Positions 53,153 through 62,938 are shown, counted from the stretch's first letter. The stretch is 64,000 nt of DNA from Kiritimatiellaeota bacterium B1221 (GCA_029269125.1 JARHXX010000006.1:62001-126000); one strand, 5' to 3'. The notes: a model not told the origin generated them from the letters alone. Program-made: numbers and translations.

Positions 53153-53356
53153 ATGAAAGCCAGTATCCATCCCGAATATGTCGATTCAAAAATTCATTGC
53201 GCCTGCGGTGCGGTTCACGAAACCCGCTCCACCCGCAAAGAAATGCACGTCAACACCTGCGGCACCTGCCATCCTTTCTATACCGGTAACTCCAAGCTGA
53301 TCGATACCGAAGGTCGCGTAGACCGTTTCAATAAGAAATACGGCCGCCGTCGCTAA
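53153..53356 (+). CDS. rpmE: 50S ribosomal protein L31 (zinc-binding type)
   Basis: 67 residues, normal for the short form. The zinc ligands Cys16, Cys18, Cys36 and Cys39 are all present (HCACGAV and NTCGTCHPFYTG), so this is the C+ form. KASIHPEY at the start and GRVDRFNKKYG at the end are family hallmarks. GAGGAATTC precedes the ATG. A terminator follows, and prfA lies downstream, an association common in many bacteria. Confidence 0.98.
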   Translation: MKASIHPEYVDSKIHCACGAVHETRSTRKEMHVNTCGTCHPFYTGNSKLIDTEGRVDRFNKKYGRRR

Positions 53357-53376
53357 GATTGCGCTATCTCAACCGG

Positions 53377-53414
53377 GCCGTCTCCGCCTTCGCAGGCAGA
53401 TGACGGCTTGTTTT
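53377..53414 (+). terminator. Terminator after rpmE
   Basis: GCCGTC (53377-53382) pairs with GACGGC (53402-53407), with an inner GCCT/AGGC stem, followed by TTGTTTTG. The T tract is interrupted by G, so termination may be partial and allow some read-through to prfA. Confidence 0.7.
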
Positions 53415-53481
53415 GTATACACGATTCGCAGGCATCATTCCTCCTCCCACCGCCATCATTCCTCCCCATTCGTAATCCAAC

Positions 53482-54582
53482 ATGATTGATGCTGCCTACC
53501 TTAAAAAACTGAATGACCGGCTCCACGAGCTGGAAAATCAGATGGGCACCCCGGAGATCGCCACCGATCAGACCCGCATGCGCGGCATCCTCACCGAACA
53601 CAAGCACACCAAAACCCTCCGCGATTTAGGACAGGTCTACGTGGATCTGCAGCAGCAAATCGCCGAAACCCGGGAAATGCTTGAGGATGCGGAACTCGAC
53701 GAAGAAATGAAGGAAATGGCGGGCCTGGAACTCGAATCCCTCGAGAACCAATTGCCCGAATCTGAAAAAAAACTTAAAGTCGCCCTGCTCACTCCCGATC
53801 CCCGCGACGACCGGGGCATCATCCTCGAAATTCGGGCCGGCACCGGCGGAGACGAAGCCGCCATTTTTGCCGGCGACCTTTTCCGGATGTACCAACGCTA
53901 CGCCGAAAGCCGGAACTGGGAATGCAAAATTCTTGACGCCTCCGTATCCGAATTGGGCGGCTACAAAGAAATCATTGCCGCCATTCAAGGCGAAGAAATC
54001 TTCAAACAGTTGAAGTACGAAAGCGGCGTCCACCGCGTGCAGCGCGTCCCCGCCACCGAAACCCAGGGACGGGTCCACACCTCCGCCGCCACCGTCGCCG
54101 TACTGCCGGAAGCCGTCGAAGTTGACGATGTGACCATCCCCGCCGAAGAAATCCGCTGCGATGTCTTCCGCGCCTCCGGACCCGGCGGACAATCCGTCAA
54201 CACCACCGACTCCGCCATCCGCCTCACCCACATTCCCACCGGACTGGTGGTGCAGTGCCAGGATGAAAAATCCCAACACCGCAACCGCGAAAAGGCCATG
54301 AAAGTTCTTCAGGCCCGCCTGCTGGACAAACGCCGCCAGGAAGAAGACGCCAAACGCGCCGGGGACCGCAAAAGCATGATCGGCACCGGCGACCGGAGCG
54401 AACGCATCCGCACCTACAACTTTCCTCAAAATCGCCTCACCGACCACCGGATCGGCCTCACCCTCTACGCCCTGGCCTCCATTATGGAAGGCGATTTGGA
54501 CCAACTGATCGATCCCCTCTTCGAACACGATATCGACGAGCAGTTACAGACCCAGTTGAATCAGGATCAGGTAAGCAACTGA
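53482..54582 (+). CDS. prfA: Peptide chain release factor 1
   Basis: Recognises UAA and UAG and triggers peptide release. It has 366 residues, as expected. The GGQ loop is in [20 protein letters not shown] (about 232-251). The codon-recognition PxT motif region reads [20 protein letters not shown], where PAT is the RF1-type motif, not SPF as in RF2. [20 protein letters not shown] (as [20 protein letters not shown]) is also RF1-specific. The next gene, prmC, modifies its GGQ glutamine and follows after 16 bases. Confidence 0.98.
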   Translation: MIDAAYLKKLNDRLHELENQMGTPEIATDQTRMRGILTEHKHTKTLRDLGQVYVDLQQQIAETREMLEDAELDEEMKEMAGLELESLENQLPESEKKLKVALLTPDPRDDRGIILEIRAGTGGDEAAIFAGDLFRMYQRYAESRNWECKILDASVSELGGYKEIIAAIQGEEIFKQLKYESGVHRVQRVPATETQGRVHTSAATVAVLPEAVEVDDVTIPAEEIRCDVFRASGPGGQSVNTTDSAIRLTHIPTGLVVQCQDEKSQHRNREKAMKVLQARLLDKRRQEEDAKRAGDRKSMIGTGDRSERIRTYNFPQNRLTDHRIGLTLYALASIMEGDLDQLIDPLFEHDIDEQLQTQLNQDQVSN

Positions 54583-54598
54583 CCGGAAGCGCAGAAAA

Positions 54599-55405
54599 TT
54601 GAAAACCTGGGCCCAACTCTTTTCGGATCACCCTGAAGTGCCCCCGGACCTCTTTCACTGGTGGCTCTCCGACTTCCTCGACCACTCCCTCATCCATCTG
54701 CCGCTGCAGGACGTTCCCGACCAACAGGCCCAACAGGCCTTTCAGCGCGCCGCCAAGCGACTTACGCAGGGTGAACCCGTCCAATACGTCTGTGGACGCG
54801 CCCCCTTCCGTGACCTCGACCTCAAAGTCGACAACCGCGTCCTCATTCCCCGCCCCGAAACCGAACAACTGGTACAAATCGCTCTCGACCGGTATATCCA
54901 ACCCGGCGACCGCGTTCTCGATGTGGGCACCGGCAGCGGTTGCATCGCTCTCAGCATCAAAAAAGCCCGCCCCGACTGTCAGGTCGAAGGCCGCGACATC
55001 TCCGAAGACGCCCTGACCCTCGCCCGTGAAAACGCCGCGCTTTTAAACCTGGACGTCCCCTTCAAACAGGCCCATCTGCTGACCGGAGAGCCTTTCCGAA
55101 GTTCGGAAATCATTCTGGCAAATCTTCCGTACATCGGAGAACGCGAAAAACCGGAATTACCTGACAACGTGATCCATTTTGAACCTCATCTCGCATTATT
55201 TTCAGGTCCGGACGGCTCCGATTTGATTTTGCAACTGTTGGTGCAAGCCCGGAAGGTACTCACCCCGGAGGGAACGCTGCTGCTGGAAACCGGTGAACGC
55301 CAAGGCGACATCTGGAAACAGGCCGCCCAGGATTTAGGCTGGAAGGTTGAAGGCCGTTGCGACTTGGCCGGACGGGAACGCTTCTGGATATTCCACTTGG
55401 CCTAA
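54599..55405 (+). CDS. prmC: Release-factor glutamine N5-methyltransferase
   Basis: Methylates the Gln of the GGQ motif in release factors. It has 268 residues from a TTG start. The PrmC-specific N-domain ends in RLTQGEPVQYVCGRAPFRDL, then LIPRPETEQLV, the SAM motif VLDVGTGSGCIALSIKKARP (about 103-122), and the catalytic ILANLPYIGE (about 177-186). The catalytic motif is NLPY instead of the usual NPPY. It is coupled with prfA by position. Confidence 0.96.
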   Translation: MKTWAQLFSDHPEVPPDLFHWWLSDFLDHSLIHLPLQDVPDQQAQQAFQRAAKRLTQGEPVQYVCGRAPFRDLDLKVDNRVLIPRPETEQLVQIALDRYIQPGDRVLDVGTGSGCIALSIKKARPDCQVEGRDISEDALTLARENAALLNLDVPFKQAHLLTGEPFRSSEIILANLPYIGEREKPELPDNVIHFEPHLALFSGPDGSDLILQLLVQARKVLTPEGTLLLETGERQGDIWKQAAQDLGWKVEGRCDLAGRERFWIFHLA

Positions 55406-55414
55406 ACCCATCCT

Positions 55415-55697
55415 TCAAGAAGCAGACTGCATCAGTTTCAAAGCCGCATCCGCATCCCGTTCTCCCTGCATCCAAATAAACGTCCCCCCCGAAATTTCCT
55501 CCTCTTCAACCGCCTTCTGCTCTTTTCCCATGAACCGGCGGTAGAGATCTCCACTTTCTTCTCCCGCTTCCGGCTGGGTCCACCGCAGAATTTCCTCTCC
55601 CCCTTTGCGCACCCTTCACCACGATGACCTTGTCGGTAAACAGCGGACGACAGACCATAACCCAGACAAAGATATAGAGAGCAAATAAAGATTTCAT
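55415..55697 (-). pseudogene. Small membrane-anchored protein gene with a frameshift
   Basis: The minus strand reads MKSLFALYIFVWVMVCRPLF then TDKVIVVKG in one frame. Moving one base forward near a run of five C (plus strand 55599-55603), it continues as GGEEILRWTQPEAGEESGDL and ends ALKLMQSAS. Together these make about 93 residues with one transmembrane helix and a charged tail. Neither half alone is convincing. An extra base in the homopolymer, a sequencing error or real frameshifting would each explain it. It is divergent from tamA and convergent with prmC. No family is known. Confidence 0.55.
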
Positions 55698-55806
55698 AGG
55701 TCTCAGGATTAAGAGGGAATTTCAGGATCTAAAACATTTCATTTTGTTTATTCATGGACCGGGACTAACGCTAGAAACTCGCTTCTAAATCTGTTAGGTC
55801 TTGCAG

Positions 55807-57591
55807 ATGCAACCACCCGGAACCAACAAAATACGCGTAGGAATGCTACTTGGCATGTTCCTATGCCTTCATTTTGCCGAAGCACAGGTAACCGAGAAGG
55901 TGGATGTGCCCTACGAAATAAAATGGAAAGGCATCGAAAAACATGCCCAGCGGGTGGTGCTGAAAAGTGCATCGCGCATCGAATCTTTACAGGACACCCC
56001 TCCGCCCTCGATCCCCTTGCTCCAAAAACGCGTGGACGACGACCTCACCCGCCTCACCCTGCTGATGCAGGCAAATGGATATTACCTCGCCAGCATGGAT
56101 GCGGCCATAGATAAATCCACCACCCCCATCACGGTCACCCTGATCTGTAAACCGGGACGCCTGTTCACCATCGGAAACCAAACCTTTCACTACGTCGGCA
56201 ACCACGCCCCCGAAAAACCGTGGACCCCTTATCTGAAATCCACCGACCCCGCCTCCACCCGCGCCATCGAAGAATCGGAAGCACGCATGCTCCGGCACTT
56301 CAAAAACAACGGACATCCCTTCCCCCGTATCCTCTCGAAAGATTATGTGCTGGATGAAGAAAAAACCAACATGGATATCCATTATGAAATTGATCCCGGA
56401 CGTCCCATGCGCATGGGCCACCTCCAGATCGCGGGACTCAGCGCGGTGCATGAAAAAGCCATTCTGCGGCAAGTGAGCTGGCAATTGGGCGACCGCTATG
56501 ATCTGCGGCAAGTCGAGTCCTTCGAAAAAGATCTCATTCTCACCGGCCTGTTTTCAAAAGTCGAACTTAGCCCCCTCGTTTCTAAAGAGCTCCCAAACCA
56601 AATTGATTTTACTCTGACGGTCACCGAACGCTATTTCCGCACCCTGAGCTTTGGAGTGAATTACCGGAGTGATGTCGGCTGGGGAGCAAAAAGTTCCTGG
56701 GAGCATCGGAATATTTTTGGATACGGAGAACGCTTCAAACTGGATCTCACCGTGTCGGAAGATGAAAGCATCGCGGCAGCAGCCATCCGCAAACCCGGTT
56801 TTCAGATTCAAAACCAAAGCCTGCTCCTCGGCGCCACCGCATCTGAGGAAACCCCCGATGCATACACCAGTCTAAGCTTCGAAAGTTATGTGGGACTGGA
56901 AAGAACCTACACCCGCAAATTCTCGACCCAAATAGGGCTGGCCTACAAATATTCAACCGTGGAACAAATCGGGGAAGAGGAAATTTATGGTTTACTCTCC
57001 CTTCCTTTACAAAGTCATTGGGACAGCACCCGGAACGACCTCAACCCTTTGACCGGACATCGGCTCACAGCACAGGTCGTCCCTTACACCGACCTGCTAA
57101 ATGATGATCTGAATTTTGGACGGCTGCAGCTCATCGGCAGCCGGTACCTCACCATTCGCTCACGCCCCCAACTCGTGCTGGCCGGACGCGCAACTCTAGG
57201 ATCCTTGGTCGGGGCCGACAGCGGAGACATCCCAGCGGACGAGCGTTTTTATGCCGGCGGAGGCGGTTCCGTGCGTGGCTTCACCTATCAGTCGATCGGG
57301 CCCCGGGAAGAAGGCGAAATCGTGGGGGGCACCTCGCTCATGGAACTCTCCCTCGAATTGCGCGCGCGGCTGACCGAGACCTGGGGCTTCGCCACCTTTG
57401 TCGATGGCGGCATGGTCACATCGGAAGATTCCCCCTTTTCAGATGAACCCATCCAGTGGGGCTCCGGGGTGGGACTTAGAATTTTCACCGGACTGGGACC
57501 TTTACGCCTGGACCTCGCATACCCTCTCAATCCCAATGACGACCAAGAAAGCCGTTTGCAGTTTTACATTAGTCTGGGACAATCATTCTGA
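55807..57591 (+). CDS. tamA: TamA-like outer-membrane assembly protein (Omp85 family)
   Basis: 594 residues from ATG 55807; a TTG six bases earlier is the alternative. A signal peptide (VGMLLGMFLCLHFAEAQ) is followed by POTRA-type domains (about 90-270: FTIGNQTFHYVG, MRMGHLQIAGLSAVHEKAIL, FEKDLILTGLFSKVELSPL), and a C-terminal Omp85 barrel. The barrel has RFYAGGGGSVRGF, the conserved L6-type motif (about 478-490), and ends with FYISLGQSF, a terminal Phe signature. Its neighbour is tamB, with the stop and ATG overlapping, so the two form the translocation and assembly module. Confidence 0.93.
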   Translation: MQPPGTNKIRVGMLLGMFLCLHFAEAQVTEKVDVPYEIKWKGIEKHAQRVVLKSASRIESLQDTPPPSIPLLQKRVDDDLTRLTLLMQANGYYLASMDAAIDKSTTPITVTLICKPGRLFTIGNQTFHYVGNHAPEKPWTPYLKSTDPASTRAIEESEARMLRHFKNNGHPFPRILSKDYVLDEEKTNMDIHYEIDPGRPMRMGHLQIAGLSAVHEKAILRQVSWQLGDRYDLRQVESFEKDLILTGLFSKVELSPLVSKELPNQIDFTLTVTERYFRTLSFGVNYRSDVGWGAKSSWEHRNIFGYGERFKLDLTVSEDESIAAAAIRKPGFQIQNQSLLLGATASEETPDAYTSLSFESYVGLERTYTRKFSTQIGLAYKYSTVEQIGEEEIYGLLSLPLQSHWDSTRNDLNPLTGHRLTAQVVPYTDLLNDDLNFGRLQLIGSRYLTIRSRPQLVLAGRATLGSLVGADSGDIPADERFYAGGGGSVRGFTYQSIGPREEGEIVGGTSLMELSLELRARLTETWGFATFVDGGMVTSEDSPFSDEPIQWGSGVGLRIFTGLGPLRLDLAYPLNPNDDQESRLQFYISLGQSF

Positions 57592-60500
57592 TGACTCGGC
57601 AAAAAAAACATTCCCGATGGAAACGCTTGCGCAGATTTTTACTGGGCCTTGTGACGCTATTCCTTTTTCTCCTGCTCTCCCTCTACCCCCCCCCCGTTCA
57701 AGATCTCATCGCCAGTAAACTTTCCCGTCTGCTAAGCCGGGAAGGACAACAAATTGAACTGGAGGGACTGCACTGCCATTGGCCTTTTCAGTTGCGGCTC
57801 GGATCTCTTACTGTGAGCGATGAAACCCACAAGTGGCTGATCGCAAAAGATCTTCGGGTGAACTGGAAATATCAATCCGGCACCTTCACCTTCACCACCG
57901 CCCGTATAGAAGAAATCAACATTGCCGAACGCCCTGCTTTTGCAAAATCTTCTTCGGATAAAACGGCAAACACCCCTTCCCCGTTGAAATGGGGTATCGA
58001 ACTGCCCCACATCGAAATTAACCGTCTTCAAATCGGCGAATGGGCCGGCGGAAAAAAAATTGATGCCAAGCTAAGCGGCGCTTTTTCATTTCCCGCAAAT
58101 CAACAAATGATATCCGCGAACGCCCAACTCGCAATCGACAACAGCACCCTCAGCTTACAATCCACTTACCACCTCGGCGATTCAAAATTATCCGCCGACC
58201 TGAACCTCAGCCTCTCCCCCGGCGCCATCCTTTCCGCCAGGATCGGACATCAGGAAAACCAACTGACGGTTTCCGTGAATGCCGACACCCCGGATGCACG
58301 TCAGACACTCAAAGAGATAGAGCAATGGATAGCGGAACACACCACGACCGCCACATCCCTCCACAAAATTCTGACCCCAAAAGATGCCGAACCCTTTCCG
58401 CTTCAGGCAAGCCTGCAGATAGAATCCGAAGCGGGCGTATTCTCCGGCAGCAGCCACTTAAAATTTGAAGGCGGCGAACTTCATAGCCCCTTCACTTTTG
58501 AAACCAAAAGTCAAAGTCTCCATTTGCAGGCGGAAACCGACATAGACGATCTCAGCAAACTGGGTTCCTTTATCGGTCAACCGCTCAGCGGAAAAATGCA
58601 GTCAGACCTTTCACTGGTTTTTCAACAGGGGCTTCAGGATTTGTCAGCCAGCCTGAGCGGACAACAACTGGTCTACCGGAAAATGCCGCTGGGAAGCATC
58701 GACGCAAACATAGAGCCCGATCTGCATGGCTGGCAGGGAGCGATAGAACTCCAACGCGGAGATGAGGGCAGCAGACAATCCGCAGAACTTCAACTTCAAT
58801 ACCTGCCCGATGCAAACGGCGGAACCCTCACCGCACACAAACTCAGTCTGCAGACCCCCACTCTTCACTTCCTCAACCACGAACCTTTGGTACTTATCCG
58901 CAAAGGAAATCAGTTCGAAATCCCCCTTCGCCGCGTAAATTTGAACGGCCACCCCTTCACCCTCAGCGCAAGTGGGGACCCGCATATGATAGATGTCGAA
59001 ATTGATATTCCTAAAATCGACAGCGCAAAACTTCCCAGCCTTGAGCAACTTTCCCTCCACGGATTTTTAGAAGCAAACTTCAGCGTGAAGGGAACCTGGG
59101 CCCGCCCGGAAGCAAAAGCAAAAATTGAATTTGCAGATCTTCAACTGATGCTGGGAGAATACGACGCAGACATTCGGATGAATGGCATCTTCAACGGGAC
59201 CTGGAATCAGCAAGGACTTTCCATCGACGCTCAAGTCATCGATAACCATCAAACCCAAATTCAGCTCACCGCCAGCTCACCTGAACCGTGGAGCCTCAAA
59301 CCCTTCACCATTCCCGATCAACACGCCGACTTCGCGGCCAACGCAACCGGAAGCATAGATCTGGCCCTGCTCAACCGTTTAAACCGAATCCCCAACCACC
59401 GGCTTTACGGACAACTCACCGGTAAAGTCGACTACACTCAATCCAAAGGAACCCCCCGCTTAAATGGGAGTCTGGATTTAAATAAAGGAGCAGTGGAAAA
59501 CTATCAATTGGGCACCCGCCTGCAGGATCTCACCTTCCAGGTGCAAATGCACGACCGCGAAATTGAACTCAACCACGGCAGTGCAAAGACTCCGGGAAAA
59601 GGAACCCTTTCCGCGAAAGGGAAATGGGAGCTCGGCCCTTTTCCCGGTGATGGGGAACTGGTCGTCACCTTGAGCAAAGCTCGCCTGCTGCATTTAGACC
59701 CCATCCTTGCCGCCCTCTCCGGAAAAGTATCGCTCAGCGGAACATCCGGGCAGACCCTGAAGCTGGGTGGAAATTTAAAACTGGAAGAAACCACCTTTTA
59801 TATGGATCGGCTCCCCAAGTCTCTCCCCAAACCTTTACCCTATCGAAGCAAATCAAACCGCTCGGAACCTGCCGGTAAACATGAGCCCCCGAAGACCACC
59901 AAAGCGCCGGCGAAAAAATCACGCATCACCGGAGAGATTCATTTGGATATCCCCGGCCAGCTTAACGTGGAAGGAAAGAACATTCACTCCAACTGGGAAG
60001 GGGAATTCAAAATCTCTCTGCAGGAGGGGGACACGTATTTGATCGGAGAACTCTCGCCGCGGCGGGGAACCATCACCTTTTTCGGACGCGCATTCCGCTT
60101 TTCCACCGGCACCGTGCATTTTAATGAAACCGTGAACAGCACACCGATTTTGGATGTGGAGGCCGAATACCATCGGGACGACATGGATGCCACCCTCAGA
60201 ATAACCGGCCGGGCAGACAACCCCCGCTTTCAACTTCAATCTTCCCCTCCTTACCCCGAAGATGAAATCCTCTCCCGCATTTTGTTTGGAAAGGATATGT
60301 CCACCATCACCGGCCTCCAGGCACTCGAAGTCGGCCTCGCACTCAAAAGCATGATGGACAGTGATGGAAACAGTTTGGATCTCATGGGCAAAGCACGGGA
60401 TATTTTACACGTCGACCAATTAGAACTTCGCGAAAGTGGCGACGTCGACGGCTCCGCCGAATTGGTTGCCGGACGCCAAATCAACAACCGCCTCTACCTC

Positions 60501-60638
60501 GAATTTAATCAAAGCCTCAAGGAATCCGGCAGCAGCATCATCCTCGAATACGAAATAAAACGCAACCTCTCCATCAGCACCGAAACCGGCACCCACACCC
60601 TGCCCGGCATCGGCGTCAACTGGAAGAAGGATTATTAG
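57591..60638 (+). CDS. tamB: TamB-like translocation and assembly module protein
   Basis: 1015 residues, somewhat shorter than E. coli TamB (about 1250). A single N-terminal membrane anchor (FLLGLVTLFLFLLLSLYPPP, about 15-34) is followed by long beta-rich AsmA-like repeats. The C-terminal DUF490 domain has ITFFGRAFRFSTGTVHFNET, then PPYPEDEILSRILFGKDMST and ends TGTHTLPGIGVNWKKDY. A Lys/Pro-rich insert (about 740-770, KSNRSEPAGKHEPPKTTKAP) precedes the last domain. It spans the periplasm and works with TamA, moving outer-membrane proteins or phospholipids. It overlaps the tamA stop by one base. Confidence 0.93.
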   Translation: MTRQKKHSRWKRLRRFLLGLVTLFLFLLLSLYPPPVQDLIASKLSRLLSREGQQIELEGLHCHWPFQLRLGSLTVSDETHKWLIAKDLRVNWKYQSGTFTFTTARIEEINIAERPAFAKSSSDKTANTPSPLKWGIELPHIEINRLQIGEWAGGKKIDAKLSGAFSFPANQQMISANAQLAIDNSTLSLQSTYHLGDSKLSADLNLSLSPGAILSARIGHQENQLTVSVNADTPDARQTLKEIEQWIAEHTTTATSLHKILTPKDAEPFPLQASLQIESEAGVFSGSSHLKFEGGELHSPFTFETKSQSLHLQAETDIDDLSKLGSFIGQPLSGKMQSDLSLVFQQGLQDLSASLSGQQLVYRKMPLGSIDANIEPDLHGWQGAIELQRGDEGSRQSAELQLQYLPDANGGTLTAHKLSLQTPTLHFLNHEPLVLIRKGNQFEIPLRRVNLNGHPFTLSASGDPHMIDVEIDIPKIDSAKLPSLEQLSLHGFLEANFSVKGTWARPEAKAKIEFADLQLMLGEYDADIRMNGIFNGTWNQQGLSIDAQVIDNHQTQIQLTASSPEPWSLKPFTIPDQHADFAANATGSIDLALLNRLNRIPNHRLYGQLTGKVDYTQSKGTPRLNGSLDLNKGAVENYQLGTRLQDLTFQVQMHDREIELNHGSAKTPGKGTLSAKGKWELGPFPGDGELVVTLSKARLLHLDPILAALSGKVSLSGTSGQTLKLGGNLKLEETTFYMDRLPKSLPKPLPYRSKSNRSEPAGKHEPPKTTKAPAKKSRITGEIHLDIPGQLNVEGKNIHSNWEGEFKISLQEGDTYLIGELSPRRGTITFFGRAFRFSTGTVHFNETVNSTPILDVEAEYHRDDMDATLRITGRADNPRFQLQSSPPYPEDEILSRILFGKDMSTITGLQALEVGLALKSMMDSDGNSLDLMGKARDILHVDQLELRESGDVDGSAELVAGRQINNRLYLEFNQSLKESGSSIILEYEIKRNLSISTETGTHTLPGIGVNWKKDY

Positions 60639-60695
60639 AGAGACCGGGGAAACCGAATCGAAATACGAAAAACAATTCGTGCCTCCTGTTCAGCA

Positions 60696-61787
60696 TTAGC
60701 TCCGCTGACAAACCATCTCCGTCATCTCCCGCTCCAAACGCAGGATACATTCTGCTCTTCGAAACTGGGCCCGGCAGCGTTGCAGATTGTGATGGGGATG
60801 TGCGACTTTAAAGTACAGATCCCCATCCAAATAATCTTTCAAAAAACGCATGCCCAATTCGTAAGAAATCAGCGCCCCGGACATGGGCAGCAACTCTAAT
60901 TCCTTAGGATCAATGAATGCCGACGCCTTGGTCAAAAAGCCATTCAGCAGTGCCTCAAACAGCGGCATCTCCACTTGGATTTTAGCAAGATCAGGCTCAT
61001 CCTCATCCGCCAGACTGGTGGCGGTGCGAACCAAATCGCCGAAATCATACAACAGTGAGCCGGTCATCACCGTATCCAGATCGATCACACAGATCCCCTT
61101 CCCGCTTTGGCTGTCGAAAAGAATGTTGTTTATTTTGGTGTCGTTATGTGTCACCCGGACAGGTAAATCCCCGGCCTCCATTAAATCAGCAACCCCATGG
61201 GCCAGATCCCGGTGCGCCCTGGCAAAAGCCAGCTCAGCCGAAATGAATCGCCCCCTCCCTGCCAAATCCTGGGAGACGCTCGATTCCAGCGCATCGTACC
61301 GGGAAGGTGTATGATGAAAGTTCGGAATGGTATCCAGCAAGGTGCCCGGTAAGTCCGCCATCTGATATTGAAACTCCCCGAAGGCTTTCGCCGCTTCAAA
61401 CACCTGTTCAGCGCTCTTCACCACATCGATGCTGGTCACTTCGGGAATATAATCAAAGGCCCGCCAAAAATCCCCGGCCTCATCCACAAACAAATCCCGA
61501 TCATCCAGAGTGGGAAGCAGACGCAAAGCCCGGCGCTCCGGTTGATCCCGCCCCCACTCAGCCAACTTGCGGTGCTGATGATCGGTCACCTGACGAATGT
61601 TGGCCATCATCCCCGGCACATCAGGAAAGACCCGGTGGTTCACCCGTTGCAATACCATGGGAAGCCTGTCCGCCTCCACGAAAGACACCAGGTAAGTATC
61701 GTTAATATGTCCATTGCCAAGACAGCTCACCCCCGAAACTTTTTTTAAATCTGTGAACGGGGAAATCGCATGGTGAGGAACTGTCAT
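60696..61787 (-). CDS. NahK-like sugar kinase of the aminoglycoside-phosphotransferase fold
   Basis: 363 residues, the NahK size. The Brenner motif is VTHNDTKINNILFD (about 215-228) and the metal-binding motif is ICVIDLDTVMTGSLLYDFGD (about 238-257), close to what I know of Bifidobacterium N-acetylhexosamine 1-kinase. CLGNGHINDTYLV is the N-lobe nucleotide loop. It would phosphorylate GlcNAc/GalNAc or a related sugar; specificity is inferred. It is preceded on the same strand by a peroxiredoxin-like gene with a 59-base gap. No lacto-N-biose phosphorylase gene is nearby. Confidence 0.8.
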   Translation of the reverse strand: MTVPHHAISPFTDLKKVSGVSCLGNGHINDTYLVSFVEADRLPMVLQRVNHRVFPDVPGMMANIRQVTDHQHRKLAEWGRDQPERRALRLLPTLDDRDLFVDEAGDFWRAFDYIPEVTSIDVVKSAEQVFEAAKAFGEFQYQMADLPGTLLDTIPNFHHTPSRYDALESSVSQDLAGRGRFISAELAFARAHRDLAHGVADLMEAGDLPVRVTHNDTKINNILFDSQSGKGICVIDLDTVMTGSLLYDFGDLVRTATSLADEDEPDLAKIQVEMPLFEALLNGFLTKASAFIDPKELELLPMSGALISYELGMRFLKDYLDGDLYFKVAHPHHNLQRCRAQFRRAECILRLEREMTEMVCQRS

Positions 61788-61846
61788 CCGTCGGTTTTAA
61801 ATAAGTCCGAATGGATTTGCAACGTTGGAAAGATATAAAACATCTG

Positions 61847-62503
61847 TCACATCAGTAACATTTTCAAGGCGTCTATCATCTCTTCCGGTTCCGCGCGGGT
61901 CCGGTAATCCACATCCACAAAACGCCAGCTCACCACTCCGTCTTTCCCTACAATAAAGGTCGCGGGGATAGGTAAAATCTTGCCATTGCCATTGTTGATG
62001 ACCTCCAAGTCCAATTCACGATCCACCCGCATGTGATCCCGTAAAAACGCCGGCACTTCCCAGGCCACCCCATACTGAGCGGCCACTTTCGCATCCTGAT
62101 CAGACAGCACATAAAAATCCATTCCCCTGATTTCATTTTCCGACAGGGAGTTGTCCGGCACCTGCGGACTGATGGCCACCAGCTTCGCACCCAGGGCATG
62201 AAAATCATCCAACCGGGCCTGCAGCGCATTCAACTGCAGATTGCAATACGGACACCAGCCTCCACGATAAAAGGTGACAATCAGCGGTCCCTGCTCCAAT
62301 AAATCCAGCATAGAGACCCGTTCGCCTTTCGGGCCGGGCAAAACAAAAGCAGGCGCTTTCTCACCGACTTTCAGGGCCTCACTCCCCTGCTGAAGCGCTT
62401 TGGCCCGTTGGATCTCTTCATCAACCCCGTTCATAAAATCAGGGTTCGCCTTCCGGCCCATTTCAATTTTCGCATCCGTCTGTGCTTTCAAACTTTTCAT
62501 CAT
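61847..62503 (-). CDS. Peroxiredoxin-like (AhpC/TSA) thioredoxin-fold protein
   Basis: 218 residues. A helical N-terminal region (about 1-45) precedes a thioredoxin fold with VTFYRGGWCPYCNLQLNALQ (about 77-96). The active site reads C-P-Y-C, so a resolving Cys is three residues from the likely peroxidatic Cys; classic AhpC has only the first in this place. PATFIVGKDGVVSWRFVDVD is the C-terminal strand-helix. It probably reduces peroxides or thiols in the cytoplasm, since no signal peptide is seen. AGAGG lies before two consecutive ATG codons. Confidence 0.88.
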   Translation of the reverse strand: MMKSLKAQTDAKIEMGRKANPDFMNGVDEEIQRAKALQQGSEALKVGEKAPAFVLPGPKGERVSMLDLLEQGPLIVTFYRGGWCPYCNLQLNALQARLDDFHALGAKLVAISPQVPDNSLSENEIRGMDFYVLSDQDAKVAAQYGVAWEVPAFLRDHMRVDRELDLEVINNGNGKILPIPATFIVGKDGVVSWRFVDVDYRTRAEPEEMIDALKMLLM

Positions 62504-62587
62504 TTACCTCTTGCGGTTTGCCTGTCGATTTCATCTGAGCCGTCAATCGACCCGAAATTTCATACAGCCTAAAGGTACACACAAACT

Positions 62588-62938
62588 TCAATTTGCAAAA
62601 CGGGTATTTTTCACTTTCCATTTCTCTAAAGCAATGAACAGCCAGAAAGAGTAAATGCCCAGCGTGAGGATGCAAAGCAACAGCCACTTCACCCAGCTGC
62701 CAAACAGACCGATGGCCCTTCCATGGAACTTCAGTCTTCGCCCGTTAATCACGGTGTGATTCACTCTCCAACCATACACCATGCACAAGGCCCAGGGGAA
62801 ACAGAGACCAAACGTAAAAAAGGTCAGCGCCGCGCCTAATAGACTCCAGCCAATAAAGGAAAGCAATCCACCGTCAAAAGTGGATTCAGCAACCCTCCCC
62901 TCATTTACAGATACAGTCACATTTGTTTGATTTGTCAT
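62588..62938 (-). CDS. DUF898-like small membrane protein
   Basis: 116 residues. Two hydrophobic hairpins (about 25-55 and 82-105) contain FTFGLCFPWALCMVYGWRVN and LCILTLGIYSFWLFIALEKW, with the conserved G-x-R-L-K-F-x-G (NGRRLKFHGRAIGLF) typical of the DUF898/YjgN family, whose function is unknown. AGGAG is well placed before the ATG. It lies 84 bases upstream of the peroxiredoxin-like gene on the same strand; a functional link is not evident. Confidence 0.78.
   Translation of the reverse strand: MTNQTNVTVSVNEGRVAESTFDGGLLSFIGWSLLGAALTFFTFGLCFPWALCMVYGWRVNHTVINGRRLKFHGRAIGLFGSWVKWLLLCILTLGIYSFWLFIALEKWKVKNTRFAN

Noticed and set aside
53626-54528. 300-codon minus-strand open frame over prfA
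   Set aside because: Gly/Phe/Val-rich antisense shadow of a certain release-factor gene.
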